Part shown: positions 26,326-35,712 of the stretch, one piece after another | Position numbering within the stretch: the stretch's first letter is position 1 | Layout of the letters: the number at the start of each line of letters is the position of its first letter | Assembly (NCBI RefSeq): GCF_017161405.1 | Contig: NZ_CP071051.1 | Location: 310,001-374,000, forward strand | Direction: 5' to 3' | Origin: Leucobacter sp. CX169 | Lineage (GTDB): Bacteria; Actinomycetota; Actinomycetes; Actinomycetales; Microbacteriaceae | Length of the DNA: 64,000 bases | Notes under the pieces: model-generated | What the model was told of the DNA's origin: nothing | The model's database searches: none | Seen by the model: only the letters and a program-made list of their open reading frames with translations | Translations under genes and position numbers: made by a program

Positions 26326-28191
26326 ATGAGTATGGGTGGCGGGGGCGGTCGCGGCGGAGGCCGAGTGTCGAGTGGCGATTTTGCCGCGCAGCGGGCGGCT
26401 AACCGCCAAGCGCCGACGGTGGCGAACCTCGGCCCCCGCATCCTCGATCTGTTCCGCCCCTATCGGGCGCCGCTCATCGCCATTATCGGTCTCGTCATCG
26501 TCTCGGCGGCCCTCGGCATCGCCCCGCCGCTCTTGACCCAGCGCATCTTCGACGATGGGCTGTTCCCCAAGACTGGCGGCCCGAACCTTGACCTCCTGCT
26601 CTGGCTTGTCATCGCGATGGTGGCGGCGTTCGCGCTCTCCTCGGCGATTGGGCTTGTGCAGACGTTGCTCACTGCGCGGGTCGGCAACCGGGTCATGGGC
26701 GACCTGCGGATCCGGCTGTTCTCGCACCTGCAGGCGATGGAACTCGGCTTCTTCACCCGCACGAAGACCGGCGTGATCCAGTCCCGCCTGCAGAACGACG
26801 TCGGCGGCGTCTCGAACGTGCTCACGAACACGGTCAGCAACGTCGTCGGCAACACGGTGACGGTCATCGCGGCGTTCATCACGATGCTCGTGCTCAGCTG
26901 GCAGCTCACGGTGGTTGCGCTCCTACTCATGCCCGTGCTCGTCATCGCGCAGCGCCGGGTGGGCCAGGTGCGCGCGCGCATCGCGGGGCAGACGCAGGAA
27001 TCGCTGTCCGAGATGACCTCGATCACGCAGGAGGCGCTCTCGGTGTCGGGGGTGCTGCTCGCGAAGACGTACTCGCGCCAGCGGGCCGAGACCGAGCGCT
27101 ACTCCGACGAGAATGCGACGCAGATTCACCTGCAGGTGAAGCAGTCCATGAGTGGCCAGGGCTTCTTCGCCCTCGTGAACATCTTCCTCTCGGCAGTCCC
27201 CGCCGCCGTCTACCTCATCTCGGGCTGGCTCATTTCGGGCGGCGACATGACGATCACCGCCGGCACGATCGTCGCGTTCACGACGGTGCAGGCGCGGTTG
27301 CTCTTCCCGATGATGGCGCTCATGCGCGTCGCCCTCGACCTGCAGACCTCGAAGGCGCTGTTCGCCCGCATCTTCGAGTACCTCGACCTGAGGCCAGCGA
27401 TCGTGGACCGCCCGGACGCGCGGCCCCCGGTCGCGGCTCCCGGTTCGGCGCGCATCGCGTTCGAGGACGTCGTCTTCCGCTACCCCGACCAGACCCCTGA
27501 CGAGCGCCCGACCCTCGACCACGTGTCGTTCACGGTCGAGCCGGGTGAGTTCGTGGCGTTTGTCGGCGCTTCAGGATCAGGCAAGACCACGATCAGCTAC
27601 CTCGTGCCGCGCCTGTATGACGCCAGCGAGGGGACCGTCCGCTTTGGCCCCGATGACGTGCGCGAGCTGCAGCAGGAAGCGCTCATGGACCAGATCGGCA
27701 TGGTGACGCAGGAGTCGTACCTGTTCCACGCGACGATCGCCGAAAACCTGCGGTACGCGAAGCCCGACGCGACGGACGCCGAGCTCGAGGCGGCGGCCCG
27801 CCAGGCCAACATCCACGACACCATCGCGGGCTTCACGGAGGGCTACGACACGATCGTCGGCGAGCGCGGCTACCGGCTCTCGGGCGGCGAGAAGCAACGC
27901 ATCGCGATCGCGCGCGTGCTGCTCAAGAACCCGCCGGTGCTGATTCTGGACGAGGCGACGAGCGCGCTCGACACCGTGAGCGAGCGGGTCGTGCAGCGTG
28001 CGCTCGACAGCGCCCGGAGCGGCCGCACGACGATCGCGATCGCACACCGGTTGTCCACCGTCATTGACGCCGATCGCATTTACGTGTTCGGCGCGGGGCG
28101 GATCCTGCAGCACGGAACCCACGAATCGCTGCTCGCCGAGGGCGGGCCCTACGCCGAGCTGTACGCGCAGCAGGGTGGCACTGCGGTCTAG
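26326..28191 (+). CDS. ABC exporter, fused permease and ATPase
   Basis: Half-transporter of 621 residues. A Gly/Arg-rich head (MSMGGGGGRGGGR) precedes six membrane helices (about 50-330), then the ATPase: Walker A GASGSGKTT, Q-loop VTQESYLFHATIAENL, signature LSGGEKQR, Walker B VLILDEATSALD and H-loop AHRLSTV. It homodimerises or pairs with a partner not seen here. The substrate cannot be inferred. It is unrelated to the exporter after ribH beyond family level. Confidence 0.92.
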   Translation: MSMGGGGGRGGGRVSSGDFAAQRAANRQAPTVANLGPRILDLFRPYRAPLIAIIGLVIVSAALGIAPPLLTQRIFDDGLFPKTGGPNLDLLLWLVIAMVAAFALSSAIGLVQTLLTARVGNRVMGDLRIRLFSHLQAMELGFFTRTKTGVIQSRLQNDVGGVSNVLTNTVSNVVGNTVTVIAAFITMLVLSWQLTVVALLLMPVLVIAQRRVGQVRARIAGQTQESLSEMTSITQEALSVSGVLLAKTYSRQRAETERYSDENATQIHLQVKQSMSGQGFFALVNIFLSAVPAAVYLISGWLISGGDMTITAGTIVAFTTVQARLLFPMMALMRVALDLQTSKALFARIFEYLDLRPAIVDRPDARPPVAAPGSARIAFEDVVFRYPDQTPDERPTLDHVSFTVEPGEFVAFVGASGSGKTTISYLVPRLYDASEGTVRFGPDDVRELQQEALMDQIGMVTQESYLFHATIAENLRYAKPDATDAELEAAARQANIHDTIAGFTEGYDTIVGERGYRLSGGEKQRIAIARVLLKNPPVLILDEATSALDTVSERVVQRALDSARSGRTTIAIAHRLSTVIDADRIYVFGAGRILQHGTHESLLAEGGPYAELYAQQGGTAV

Positions 28192-28235
28192 TGTGCACGT
28201 CGGCGTAACGTCGGCAGATCGGGTTGAATAGGGCT

Positions 28236-28694
28236 ATGGCAATCCGGATCCTGGCAGTGGGCAAGAAGCACGAATCGTGGGTGCTTGACGGGATCGACCG
28301 ATACGAAAAGCGCTTGGCGAAGCCCTGGCAGACGAAGTGGCAGTTGCTGCCGCACTCGGCGCGCGAGGGTGAGGCAGCGCGGGCCGAAGAGTCGGAGCGG
28401 ATCCTGTCGAAGGTCGGGCCGGACGACTTCCTGGTGCTGCTCGACGAGCGCGGCAAGAACCTGGACTCGCCGGAGCTCTCGCGCACGGTGCGGAGTGCGC
28501 TTGACGCTAGCCGACCCGTGACGCTCGTGATCGGCGGCGCCTACGGGGTGGACGACCGGGTGCGCTCGCGGGCGAACGTCGTGTGGAGTCTGTCGAGGCT
28601 TGTGTTTCCACACCAGCTCGTGCGGCTCATCATCGCGGAGCAGCTCTACCGCGCGCAGGAAATCGCCGGGGGGCGGCCGTACCACCACGTCTAA
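28236..28694 (+). CDS. rlmH: 23S rRNA (pseudouridine-1915-N3)-methyltransferase
   Basis: SPOUT-class methyltransferase acting on helix 69 of 23S rRNA. 152 residues. Typical start IRILAVGKKHESWVLDGIDRYEKRL, central FLVLLDERGKNLDS, the SAM-binding knot VTLVIGGAYGVDDRV and the C-terminal FPHQLVRLIIAEQLYRA with RPYHH ending. ATG at 28236 is preferred over one four codons upstream. Confidence 0.96.
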   Translation: MAIRILAVGKKHESWVLDGIDRYEKRLAKPWQTKWQLLPHSAREGEAARAEESERILSKVGPDDFLVLLDERGKNLDSPELSRTVRSALDASRPVTLVIGGAYGVDDRVRSRANVVWSLSRLVFPHQLVRLIIAEQLYRAQEIAGGRPYHHV

Positions 28695-28730
28695 GGCCCC
28701 AGTGTCGGCGGTCCTGTTTAGCGTGAGCCC

Positions 28731-29141
28731 ATGAACCCGTTTCGCCTCACCACCCGTCGCATCCGCAGCCAGGCCCGCGCGCCGGGCCCGCCGCTCTGGC
28801 CGCTGGCGCCCCCGTCCGTGGCGCCGCGTCGACCGCGCTGGGGCGTCACGCCGGGGCCCGCCGCCTGCGCGGTGCCCTGGCGGGTGGTGCGGAGCGACGC
28901 GGGCGGGGTGATCGAGCTCGAGAACGTGGGCGGCGAACCGCTCGCCTCAGTGCGCTTTGCGCTCGCGGGGAGCGGCATGCTCGGGCTCTCGCTTCCGTGC
29001 AGGATCGAGCCGGGGGAGCGGCTGCGCGTGGTCGTGCGTGGCTCGCTCGCCGAGGGTGCCGCGGCCGGCGCCGACGCGATGCTCGTGGTGCGGTGGTTTC
29101 GCCCGGACGGGTCGGAGCTGTTGTGGGCGATTGCGCTGTGA
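28731..29141 (+). CDS. Hypothetical protein, 136 residues
   Basis: Function not recognised. An Arg/Pro-rich N-terminal 45 residues (RPRWGVTPGPAAC) is followed by a compact beta-rich segment: WRVVRSDAGGVIELENVGG, FALAGSGMLGL, CRIEPGERLRVVVRG, ADAMLVVRWFRPDG. The pattern resembles a small immunoglobulin-like or cupredoxin-like domain that binds nothing obvious. No signal peptide. Coding is supported by GC3 bias and a clean ATG. It is convergent with the XRE gene. Confidence 0.6.
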   Translation: MNPFRLTTRRIRSQARAPGPPLWPLAPPSVAPRRPRWGVTPGPAACAVPWRVVRSDAGGVIELENVGGEPLASVRFALAGSGMLGLSLPCRIEPGERLRVVVRGSLAEGAAAGADAMLVVRWFRPDGSELLWAIAL

Positions 29142-29179
29142 CGGTCCCGGCAGGTCGGCGTCCGCGTGCGGGCCGCGCC

Positions 29180-29506
29180 CTATTGGGCGTCGCGCTCGCG
29201 CAGCTGTTCTTCGCGGGCGCGAATCAGGTCGGCCGCAGTGATGCGGCGTTCGATCGGGGCGACGTGCTCGGCGGTGACGTACCGGGTGAGGTCAGAGACG
29301 CTGGTGTCGAGGGCGGTCGCGATGCGCGTCATGGTGTCGAGCTTGGGGTTCGCCTGGCCGCGCTCGATGCGCCCGATGTTGCTCGGGTCGACGTGCGCCA
29401 GCTCGGACAGGTCGTGCTGGCTGATGTTGAGCGCTTCACGGATCTCCTTCATGCGCTTTCCGAGGGCACGCGCCGGGAGGCGAGAAGAGGGGAGATCCAT
29501 GCTCAT
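29180..29506 (-). CDS. XRE-family transcriptional regulator
   Basis: 108-residue helix-turn-helix protein. HTH segment RMKEIREALNISQHDLSELAHVDPSNIGRIERGQANPKLDTMTRIATALD matches the Cro/C1 fold (about residues 18-68). The rest is a short polar tail ending LIRAREEQLRERDAQ. ATG at 29506 or 29500 is chosen since the upstream frame reaches into AT-richer non-coding sequence. Target unknown. Confidence 0.87.
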   Translation of the reverse strand: MSMDLPSSRLPARALGKRMKEIREALNISQHDLSELAHVDPSNIGRIERGQANPKLDTMTRIATALDTSVSDLTRYVTAEHVAPIERRITAADLIRAREEQLRERDAQ

Positions 29507-29635
29507 AATGCTGGCGGCGCCCCGGGTGTTTGATCTAGAAGCGTTTGCACCTAGGGCGTTTGTGCCCTTTTCGCGCAACGCACGCGACACGCCAGGACCC
29601 GGCCTGTGGGGAAATTATTTCGCTCGGTCCACACC

Positions 29636-29644
29636 TGTGGATAA
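29636..29644 (-). promoter_or_regulatory. DnaA-box-like site upstream of nrdH
   Basis: TGTGGATAA is an exact reverse-strand match to the DnaA consensus TTATCCACA. It lies about 180 bp upstream of nrdH. DnaA control of nrd genes is known in other bacteria; a single 9-mer can also occur by chance. Confidence 0.4.
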
Positions 29645-29736
29645 CTGTCCGTTTGGGCCGGATTGCTGCCAAAAGTTCTCCCCAGGGCGCAGTGAAAGAC
29701 CGTGAAAACCCCGTGGAATATGACACTGCTGTAACT

Positions 29737-29781
29737 ACACCATGTTGTGGTCGGCAGAGGTGTGGTTCACTATATGTAGTG
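29737..29781 (+). promoter_or_regulatory. Tandem NrdR boxes of the nrdHIE operon
   Basis: ACACCATGTTGTGG (29737-29750) and CACTATATGTAGTG (29768-29781) both fit the NrdR palindrome ACACwATATwGTGT. Centres are 31 bp apart, three helical turns, as is standard for this repressor. They lie 40-85 bp upstream of nrdH, over the expected promoter. Confidence 0.82.
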
Positions 29782-29821
29782 CCTCGGTCGAGGTTCTAGA
29801 GACTTAGCGGAGGGTTTACAA

Positions 29822-30058
29822 ATGGCGATCACCGTCTACACCAAGCCGTCGTGCGTGCAGTGCACCGCGACCTACCGTGCGCTCGACAGCAAGGGTATTG
29901 AGTACAACATCCTCGACCTTTCGGAGGACCCTTCGGCGCTCGAAGCCGTCAAGGAGCTTGGTTACCTGCAGGCGCCCGTCGTGGTGACTGACGATGAGCA
30001 CTGGTCGGGCTTCCGCCCCGACAAGATCGCGGAGCTCGCCGGCCGTCTGGCCGACTAA
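29822..30058 (+). CDS. nrdH: Glutaredoxin-like NrdH
   Basis: Thioredoxin-fold electron donor for class Ib ribonucleotide reductase. 78 residues with the redox motif CVQC (residues 11-14) after ITVYTKPS, the cis-Pro region [11 protein letters not shown] and the C-terminal [10 protein letters not shown] typical of NrdH rather than classical glutaredoxin. Strong ribosome-binding site GGAGGG upstream. Confidence 0.97.
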   Translation: MAITVYTKPSCVQCTATYRALDSKGIEYNILDLSEDPSALEAVKELGYLQAPVVVTDDEHWSGFRPDKIAELAGRLAD

Positions 30059-30137
30059 CTTCCGCAGCAACGCCGCGCCCGCGAGGGCGCACCCGACGGG
30101 GCAATGGCGAAGGGGAGATGCGAAAGGAGCTGATCTC

Positions 30138-30539
30138 GTGGCAAACCTGGTGTACTTCTCGAGCGTTTCGGGAAACACGCACCGGTTCGTCGAGAAGCTC
30201 GGCCACCCGGCCCTCCGCATCCCGATCTTCGCCCACGATGAGCCACTTCACGTTTCCGAACCTTTCGTGCTCATCCTCCCCACATACGGTGGCGGGCCCG
30301 ACACACGCGCTGTCCCCAAGCAGGTCATCCGGTTCCTCAATGACGAGCGAAACCGGAACCACCTGCGCGGGGTCATCGCGGCGGGCAACACCAACTTCGG
30401 CGAGGCCTACGGGCTTGCGGGCGACATCATCGCCCGCAAGTGCGCGGTGCCTCACCTCTATCGATTCGAACTTTTTGGTACACCGGACGACGTCACCGCC
30501 GTCCACGAAGGATTGGAACACTTTTGGAGACTGCAGTAA
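30138..30539 (+). CDS. nrdI: NrdI flavodoxin-like protein
   Basis: Flavodoxin that generates the oxidant for assembling the dimanganese-tyrosyl radical cofactor of NrdF. 133 residues; FMN-binding [16 protein letters not shown] at the start, then [17 protein letters not shown] and [14 protein letters not shown]. The GTG at 30138 follows GGAGC; the open frame extends upstream but carries no homology. The stop overlaps the nrdE start (TAATG). Confidence 0.96.
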   Translation: MANLVYFSSVSGNTHRFVEKLGHPALRIPIFAHDEPLHVSEPFVLILPTYGGGPDTRAVPKQVIRFLNDERNRNHLRGVIAAGNTNFGEAYGLAGDIIARKCAVPHLYRFELFGTPDDVTAVHEGLEHFWRLQ

Positions 30540-32668
30540 TGGCGTCCTCGAAGGTCAGCGAGATGGACTACCACTCGCTGAACGCGATGCTCAACCTCTA
30601 CGACGCAAACGGCAAGATCCAGTTCGAGAAGGATCGTGAGGCGGCGCGGCAGTACTTCCTGCAGCACGTCAACCAGAACACGGTCTTCTTCCACAACTTC
30701 GAAGAGCGCCTGCGCTTCCTCGTGGACAATGATTACTACGAGAGCGAAATGCTCGAGCAGTACTCGCTGGAGTTCATCGAGACCCTCACCAACGAGGCGT
30801 ACGCGATGAAGTTCCGCTTCCCGACCTTCCTGGGCGCGTTCAAGTTCTTCACCTCGTACGCGCTCAAGACGTTTGACGGCGGCCGGTACCTCGAGCGCTT
30901 CGAGGATCGCGTCGTGATGGTGGCCCTCGGGCTCGCCCAGGGCGACCAGGAGTTCGCCCGCAGCCTCGTCACCGAGATCATTTCGGGCCGGTTCCAGCCC
31001 GCGACCCCCACCTTCCTGAACCTCGGCAAGGCTCAGCGCGGAGAGCTCGTCTCGTGCTTCCTGCTGCGCATCGAGGACAACATGGAGTCGATCTCGCGCG
31101 GCATCAACTCGTCGCTGCAGCTCTCCAAGCGCGGCGGCGGTGTGGCACTCTCGCTCTCGAACATTCGCGAGGCCGGCGCCCCGATCAAGAAGATCGAGAA
31201 CCAGTCGAGCGGCATCATTCCCGTGATGAAGCTCCTCGAAGACAGCTTCAGCTACGCGAACCAGCTCGGTGCGCGTCAGGGCGCGGGCGCGGTGTACTTG
31301 AACGCGCACCACCCCGACATCATGAAGTTCCTCGACACCAAGCGCGAGAACGCGGACGAGAAGATCCGCATCAAGACCCTCTCGCTGGGCGTCGTGGTGC
31401 CCGACATCACGTTCGAGCTGGCCAAGTCGGGCGAGGACATGTACCTCTTCTCGCCGTACGACGTTGAGCGCGTCTATGGCGTGCCTTTCGGCGACATCTC
31501 GGTCACCGAGAAGTACCACGAGATGGTCGACGACGCGCGCATCAAGAAGACGAAGATCAACGCACGCCACTTCTTCCAGACCGTTGCTGAGCTGCAGTTC
31601 GAGTCGGGCTACCCCTACATCGTGTTCGAGGACACGGTGAATCGGGAGAACCCGATCAAGGGCCGCATCAACATGTCGAACCTCTGCTCAGAGATCCTGC
31701 AGGTCAACACCCCGACCACGTACAACGAGGACCTCAGCTACAACGAGATTGGCAAGGATATTTCTTGCAACCTCGGCTCGATGAACATCGCGATGATGAT
31801 GGACGGCGCGGACTTTGCCGGCAGCGTCAACACCGCCATCCGCGGCCTCACCGCGGTGAGCAACATGAGCCACATCTCGTCGGTGCGTTCGATCGAGGAC
31901 GGCAACGACAAGTCGCACGCCATCGGCCTCGGCCAGATGAACCTGCACGGCTACCTCGCCCGCGAGCGCATCCACTACGGCAGCGAGGAGGGGATCGACT
32001 TCACGAACATTTACTTCTACACGATCCTGTTCCACGCGCTGCAGGCCTCGAACGAGATCGCGATCGAGCGAGCTGAAACCTTCGTCGGCTTCGAGGACTC
32101 GAAGTACGCGTCGGGAGAGTTCTTCGACAAGTACACCGATCAGGAGTGGACGCCGGCGACCGCGCGCGTGCGCGAGCTCTTCGAGAACGCTGGTGTCGCG
32201 ATCCCGTCGCAGGAGGACTGGGCCGCGCTCAAGTCCAGCATCATGACGCACGGCATCTACAACCAGAACCTGCAGGCGGTGCCGCCGACCGGCTCGATCT
32301 CGTACATCAACAACTCGACGTCGTCGATCCACCCGATCGCCTCGAAGATTGAGATTCGCAAGGAGGGCAAGCTCGGGCGCGTGTACTACCCGGCGCCGTT
32401 CCTCACGAACGACAACCTCGCGTACTACGACGACGCGTACGAGATTGGCCCCGAGAAGATCATCGACACGTACGCCGCGGCGACGCAGCACGTCGATCAG
32501 GGCCTGTCGCTGACGCTGTTCTTCAAGGACACGGCGACTACGCGCGACATCAACAAGGCGCAGATCTACGCGTGGCGTAAGGGCATCAAGACGATCTACT
32601 ACATCCGTCTGCGCCAGCTCGCGCTTGAGGGCACTGACATGGAAGAGTGCGTCAGCTGCATGCTGTAG
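30539..32668 (+). CDS. nrdE: Ribonucleoside-diphosphate reductase alpha subunit, class Ib
   Basis: Catalytic large subunit, 709 residues, lacking the N-terminal ATP cone as in class Ib enzymes. The early [28 protein letters not shown] includes the first active-site Cys. The radical-site NLCSEIL, the substrate loop CNLGSMNIA and the [10 protein letters not shown] region are all present. The C-terminal redox tail is CVSCML. ATG at 30539 is chosen by the NrdI overlap and by [13 protein letters not shown], the normal start region. A frame open from 30440 is nrdI shadow. Confidence 0.97.
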   Translation: MASSKVSEMDYHSLNAMLNLYDANGKIQFEKDREAARQYFLQHVNQNTVFFHNFEERLRFLVDNDYYESEMLEQYSLEFIETLTNEAYAMKFRFPTFLGAFKFFTSYALKTFDGGRYLERFEDRVVMVALGLAQGDQEFARSLVTEIISGRFQPATPTFLNLGKAQRGELVSCFLLRIEDNMESISRGINSSLQLSKRGGGVALSLSNIREAGAPIKKIENQSSGIIPVMKLLEDSFSYANQLGARQGAGAVYLNAHHPDIMKFLDTKRENADEKIRIKTLSLGVVVPDITFELAKSGEDMYLFSPYDVERVYGVPFGDISVTEKYHEMVDDARIKKTKINARHFFQTVAELQFESGYPYIVFEDTVNRENPIKGRINMSNLCSEILQVNTPTTYNEDLSYNEIGKDISCNLGSMNIAMMMDGADFAGSVNTAIRGLTAVSNMSHISSVRSIEDGNDKSHAIGLGQMNLHGYLARERIHYGSEEGIDFTNIYFYTILFHALQASNEIAIERAETFVGFEDSKYASGEFFDKYTDQEWTPATARVRELFENAGVAIPSQEDWAALKSSIMTHGIYNQNLQAVPPTGSISYINNSTSSIHPIASKIEIRKEGKLGRVYYPAPFLTNDNLAYYDDAYEIGPEKIIDTYAAATQHVDQGLSLTLFFKDTATTRDINKAQIYAWRKGIKTIYYIRLRQLALEGTDMEECVSCML

Positions 32669-32675
32669 AAAAAGC

Positions 32676-32707
32676 TTGAGGCCGAGTGCGCTAACACTCG
32701 GCCTCAA
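32676..32707 (+). terminator. Hairpin after nrdE
   Basis: Perfect 13-bp stem TTGAGGCCGAGTG (32676-32688) / CACTCGGCCTCAA (32695-32707), loop CGCTAA. There is no T-run on the plus side and AAAAAG precedes it, so it may act on both strands or protect the mRNA end. Confidence 0.65.
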
Positions 32708-32838
32708 AAGTCCTCCGGTAGAGGAAGACCCCAGTTTCACTTGGTCTGATTACTCTACACGAGTTGTTTCTCGAACGACTTTGAGAGCTCACGGGGGCAA
32801 TTCCGCCACACATCTTGTGGAGAGTATGGAGGCCAGCG

Positions 32839-33048
32839 ATGGCGAACTCAGCAAACCGAAGCACCAACACCGGCCGATTCGTGTCGAATGCGACCGCAGC
32901 TCGGTGGCCGCAATACACGGCTCGAGATACATTCGGGCCAGGTACGTCAAACAGTAGGCCGGTTGTGCGAGACAGCAGCACCGGGCAGTTTGTGTCAGCT
33001 CGGCAAGCAGACAAGGATCCGAAAGGGACTTGGACGCAGCTGATCTAG
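32839..33048 (+). CDS. Small TGxFVS-repeat protein, 69 residues
   Basis: Function not recognised. The peptide has two related units: a first around NTGRFVSNATAARWPQYTARD and a second around SSTGQFVSARQADKDPKGTW. They are joined by a linker rich in Asn, Ser and Thr (GPGTSNSRP). Each unit has (N/S)TG(R/Q)FVS followed by an Ala/Arg-rich turn and a Pro. There is no membrane helix or signal. A good GGAGG lies 7-10 bases before the ATG, and a strong terminator follows the gene. It has its own transcription unit between nrdE and nrdF. Confidence 0.65.
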   Translation: MANSANRSTNTGRFVSNATAARWPQYTARDTFGPGTSNSRPVVRDSSTGQFVSARQADKDPKGTWTQLI

Positions 33049-33093
33049 TTCCAATCTAGTGGTGCGGGTTTTGCGCGCAGGCTAGTGGCATAT

Positions 33094-33136
33094 GTAAAGT
33101 GGATGGCCTCGTCGGGGCCATCCACTTTACTTGTTT
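33094..33136 (+). terminator. Terminator of the TGxFVS gene
   Basis: Perfect 15-bp stem GTAAAGTGGATGGCC (33094-33108) / GGCCATCCACTTTAC (33116-33130), 7-nt loop, then TTGTTTG. Confidence 0.85.
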
Positions 33137-33141
33137 GCGGC

Positions 33142-33185
33142 ACACTATGTTGTGTCGAGGCGAGGTGAGCCCTACTAGATCTAGT
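33142..33185 (+). promoter_or_regulatory. Tandem NrdR boxes of nrdF
   Basis: ACACTATGTTGTGT (33142-33155) is a near-perfect NrdR box; ACTAGATCTAGT (33174-33185) is a weaker second one. Centres are again exactly 31 bp apart. So nrdF, though separated from nrdHIE, should be under the same repressor. Confidence 0.75.
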
Positions 33186-33234
33186 TAAACCCTCATGTCG
33201 TGTGTGGGGCGTGTTTCGACGCTATTCAAGGTAA

Positions 33235-34323
<1,089 letters not shown>

Positions 34324-34340
34324 GTCTCTTTTGCTTTACG

Positions 34341-34384
34341 CGAATGCGCGGTTCCCCTCGGGGCGCCGCGCATTCGGCGTTTCT
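34341..34384 (+). terminator. Terminator of nrdF
   Basis: Perfect 11-bp stem CGAATGCGCGG (34341-34351) / CCGCGCATTCG (34366-34376) followed by GCGTTTCT. Confidence 0.85.
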
Positions 34385-34386
34385 AG

Positions 34387-34524
34387 GTGCTCTTTGGGCT
34401 GGACCGGATCCTCGACATGGTGGAGGGTGGTGGGCTCAGCGAGGCGCGGTTCGCGCCTGCTTGGAGGATGGGGCCAGGTTTCTCAATTGACTTCCACGCT
34501 CGCATCGAGGCCGCCCGCGTTTGA
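34387..34524 (+). other. Short open frame or gene remnant (45 codons)
   Basis: From GTG at 34387 to TGA the frame reads VLFGLDRILDMVEGGGLSEA and continues with FAPAWRMGPGFSIDFHARIE. Codon choice looks coding-like and FGLDRILD resembles the last helix of TetR-type regulators, but no start signal or HTH is present. It may be the tail of a deleted gene. The remaining sequence up to 34667 shows only a possible promoter and a GAGAGAGAG ribosome-binding site for the next gene. Confidence 0.25.
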
Positions 34525-34667
34525 TAGCGCCCCTCGGGGGCTGGGCATCAGGGGATTCGTGCAGGAAGGGACTGCCCGAGAGAGGCGCGCGGAGCGAGGT
34601 TGGGAGTAAGCTGAGAATACTCTGAGTCCCAGGTATTGAATTTCTACACGAGAGAGAGTTCTCCGCT

Positions 34668-35492
34668 ATGACTAGTCCAATTTCCGCGCCCCCCGGCGCT
34701 CCAGGGGAGTTCACGGCTGCGCCTGGGGCGTCATTCGCCCCCGCGTATCAGCCGCCAGCAGACCCGGGCGTCGGCGACAAGAGTTTTGTTGCGACCTGGC
34801 TCTTTGCGTGGTTGCTCGGAATATTAGGAGTCGATCGCTTCTACCTGGGCAAGATTGGAACCGGAATAGTCAAGCTCCTAACCTTCGGCGGATTCGGAGT
34901 GTGGGTCTTGGTGGACCTCATTCTGGTCTTGGCGGGCGCCCAGCGGGACAAGTCTGGGCGTCGTCTTGCTGGCTACGACCAGCACAAGAAGCTTGCATGG
35001 ATTATTACGGGAGTCATGGTGGCGCTTGGGCTCATTATTGGTGCGGTGACGCCCAATGGTTCGCCGGAAGTCTCGAAGCTGTCCTCCGCGGTAGTGGCGC
35101 AGGACGAGGAAGCGCCTGAGGTCGAGGCAGTAGTTGAGGAGCCCTCTGCAAAAGAGGCTGAGGTTACAGCCCCCGTCGTGCCAGACGTGCCGACGGAGTA
35201 CAGATCTGCCTTGAACAAGGCCCAGAGCTACTCCGACATGATGCACATGAGTAAGGCAGGACTATTCGACCAACTGACCTCCGAGTTCGGAGAGAAGTTC
35301 TCGGTCGAAGCCGCTCAGTACGCGGTGGACAATGTCAGCGCCGACTGGAACCTTAACGCCCTCGCGAAAGCGAAGTCGTACCAAGAAAACATGTCGATGT
35401 CCCCCGAGGCCATTCGCGATCAGCTGATGAGCGAGTATGGAGAAAAGTTCACGCCGGACGAGGCGAACTACGCAGTTCAGAACTTGGGCTAG
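34668..35492 (+). CDS. TM2-domain protein with two Ltp-type repeats
   Basis: 274 residues. Pro/Ala-rich start (1-35); TM2 domain (about 38-100) with LLGILGVDRFYLGKIGTGIVKLLTFGG and the inter-helix DRF-type motif; a further helix WIITGVMVALGLIIGAV (about 111-127); an acidic/Val-rich stalk; then two Ltp/host cell surface-exposed lipoprotein repeats (about 178-224 and 225-274). These share AxxYxxxMxMSxxxLxDQLxSEFGEKFsxexAxYAVdN. In phage TP-J34 the Ltp repeat blocks DNA injection; here it is chromosomal and anchored by TM2. Own promoter and terminator. Confidence 0.85.
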   Translation: MTSPISAPPGAPGEFTAAPGASFAPAYQPPADPGVGDKSFVATWLFAWLLGILGVDRFYLGKIGTGIVKLLTFGGFGVWVLVDLILVLAGAQRDKSGRRLAGYDQHKKLAWIITGVMVALGLIIGAVTPNGSPEVSKLSSAVVAQDEEAPEVEAVVEEPSAKEAEVTAPVVPDVPTEYRSALNKAQSYSDMMHMSKAGLFDQLTSEFGEKFSVEAAQYAVDNVSADWNLNALAKAKSYQENMSMSPEAIRDQLMSEYGEKFTPDEANYAVQNLG

Positions 35493-35507
35493 CGGGTAGA
35501 GGGAAGG

Positions 35508-35548
35508 CTCTCTCGGGGCAATCAGTAGGCGCCTCGAGGGAGTTTTCT
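35508..35548 (+). terminator. Terminator of the TM2-Ltp gene
   Basis: 12-bp stem CTCTCTCGGGGC (35508-35519) / GCCTCGAGGGAG (35531-35542) with two G-T pairs, then TTTTCTGT. Confidence 0.8.
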
Positions 35549-35648
35549 GTATCGTTTTGGCAGTTGACTGAGCCAGGCAGGCCGGGGCGACCTGGTTCGC
35601 TCGATCCAGTATGCAATCGCAACGGCCCCGTGAAGTACCTGACGAGTA

Positions 35649-35712
35649 GGCGGCGTTGTACGTCCCCTCCAAAGGAAAAGTCGACTGCGGACCGCGGCCC
35701 GCAGACGCCGCC
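35649..35712. other. Nested-stem element in a 450-bp gene-free gap
   Basis: The gap 35549-36002 holds no convincing gene. It does contain GGCGGCGT (35649-35656) pairing with ACGCCGCC (35705-35712), enclosing a second stem CTGCGG (35685-35690) / CCGCAG (35699-35704) that abuts the outer strand exactly. Both stems are perfect. It could be a small structured RNA or a repeat element. Outside it, the gap shows nothing recognisable apart from possible promoter sequence for the aminotransferase. Confidence 0.4.

Noticed and set aside
24934-26727. 597-residue minus-strand frame across the MFS gene
   Set aside because: Shadow; it is highly charged with no hydrophobic core and crosses the boundary between two real genes.
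30440-32668. Longer nrdE start at 30440
   Set aside because: The added 33 residues are nrdI in another frame; the TAATG overlap gives the proper start at 30539.
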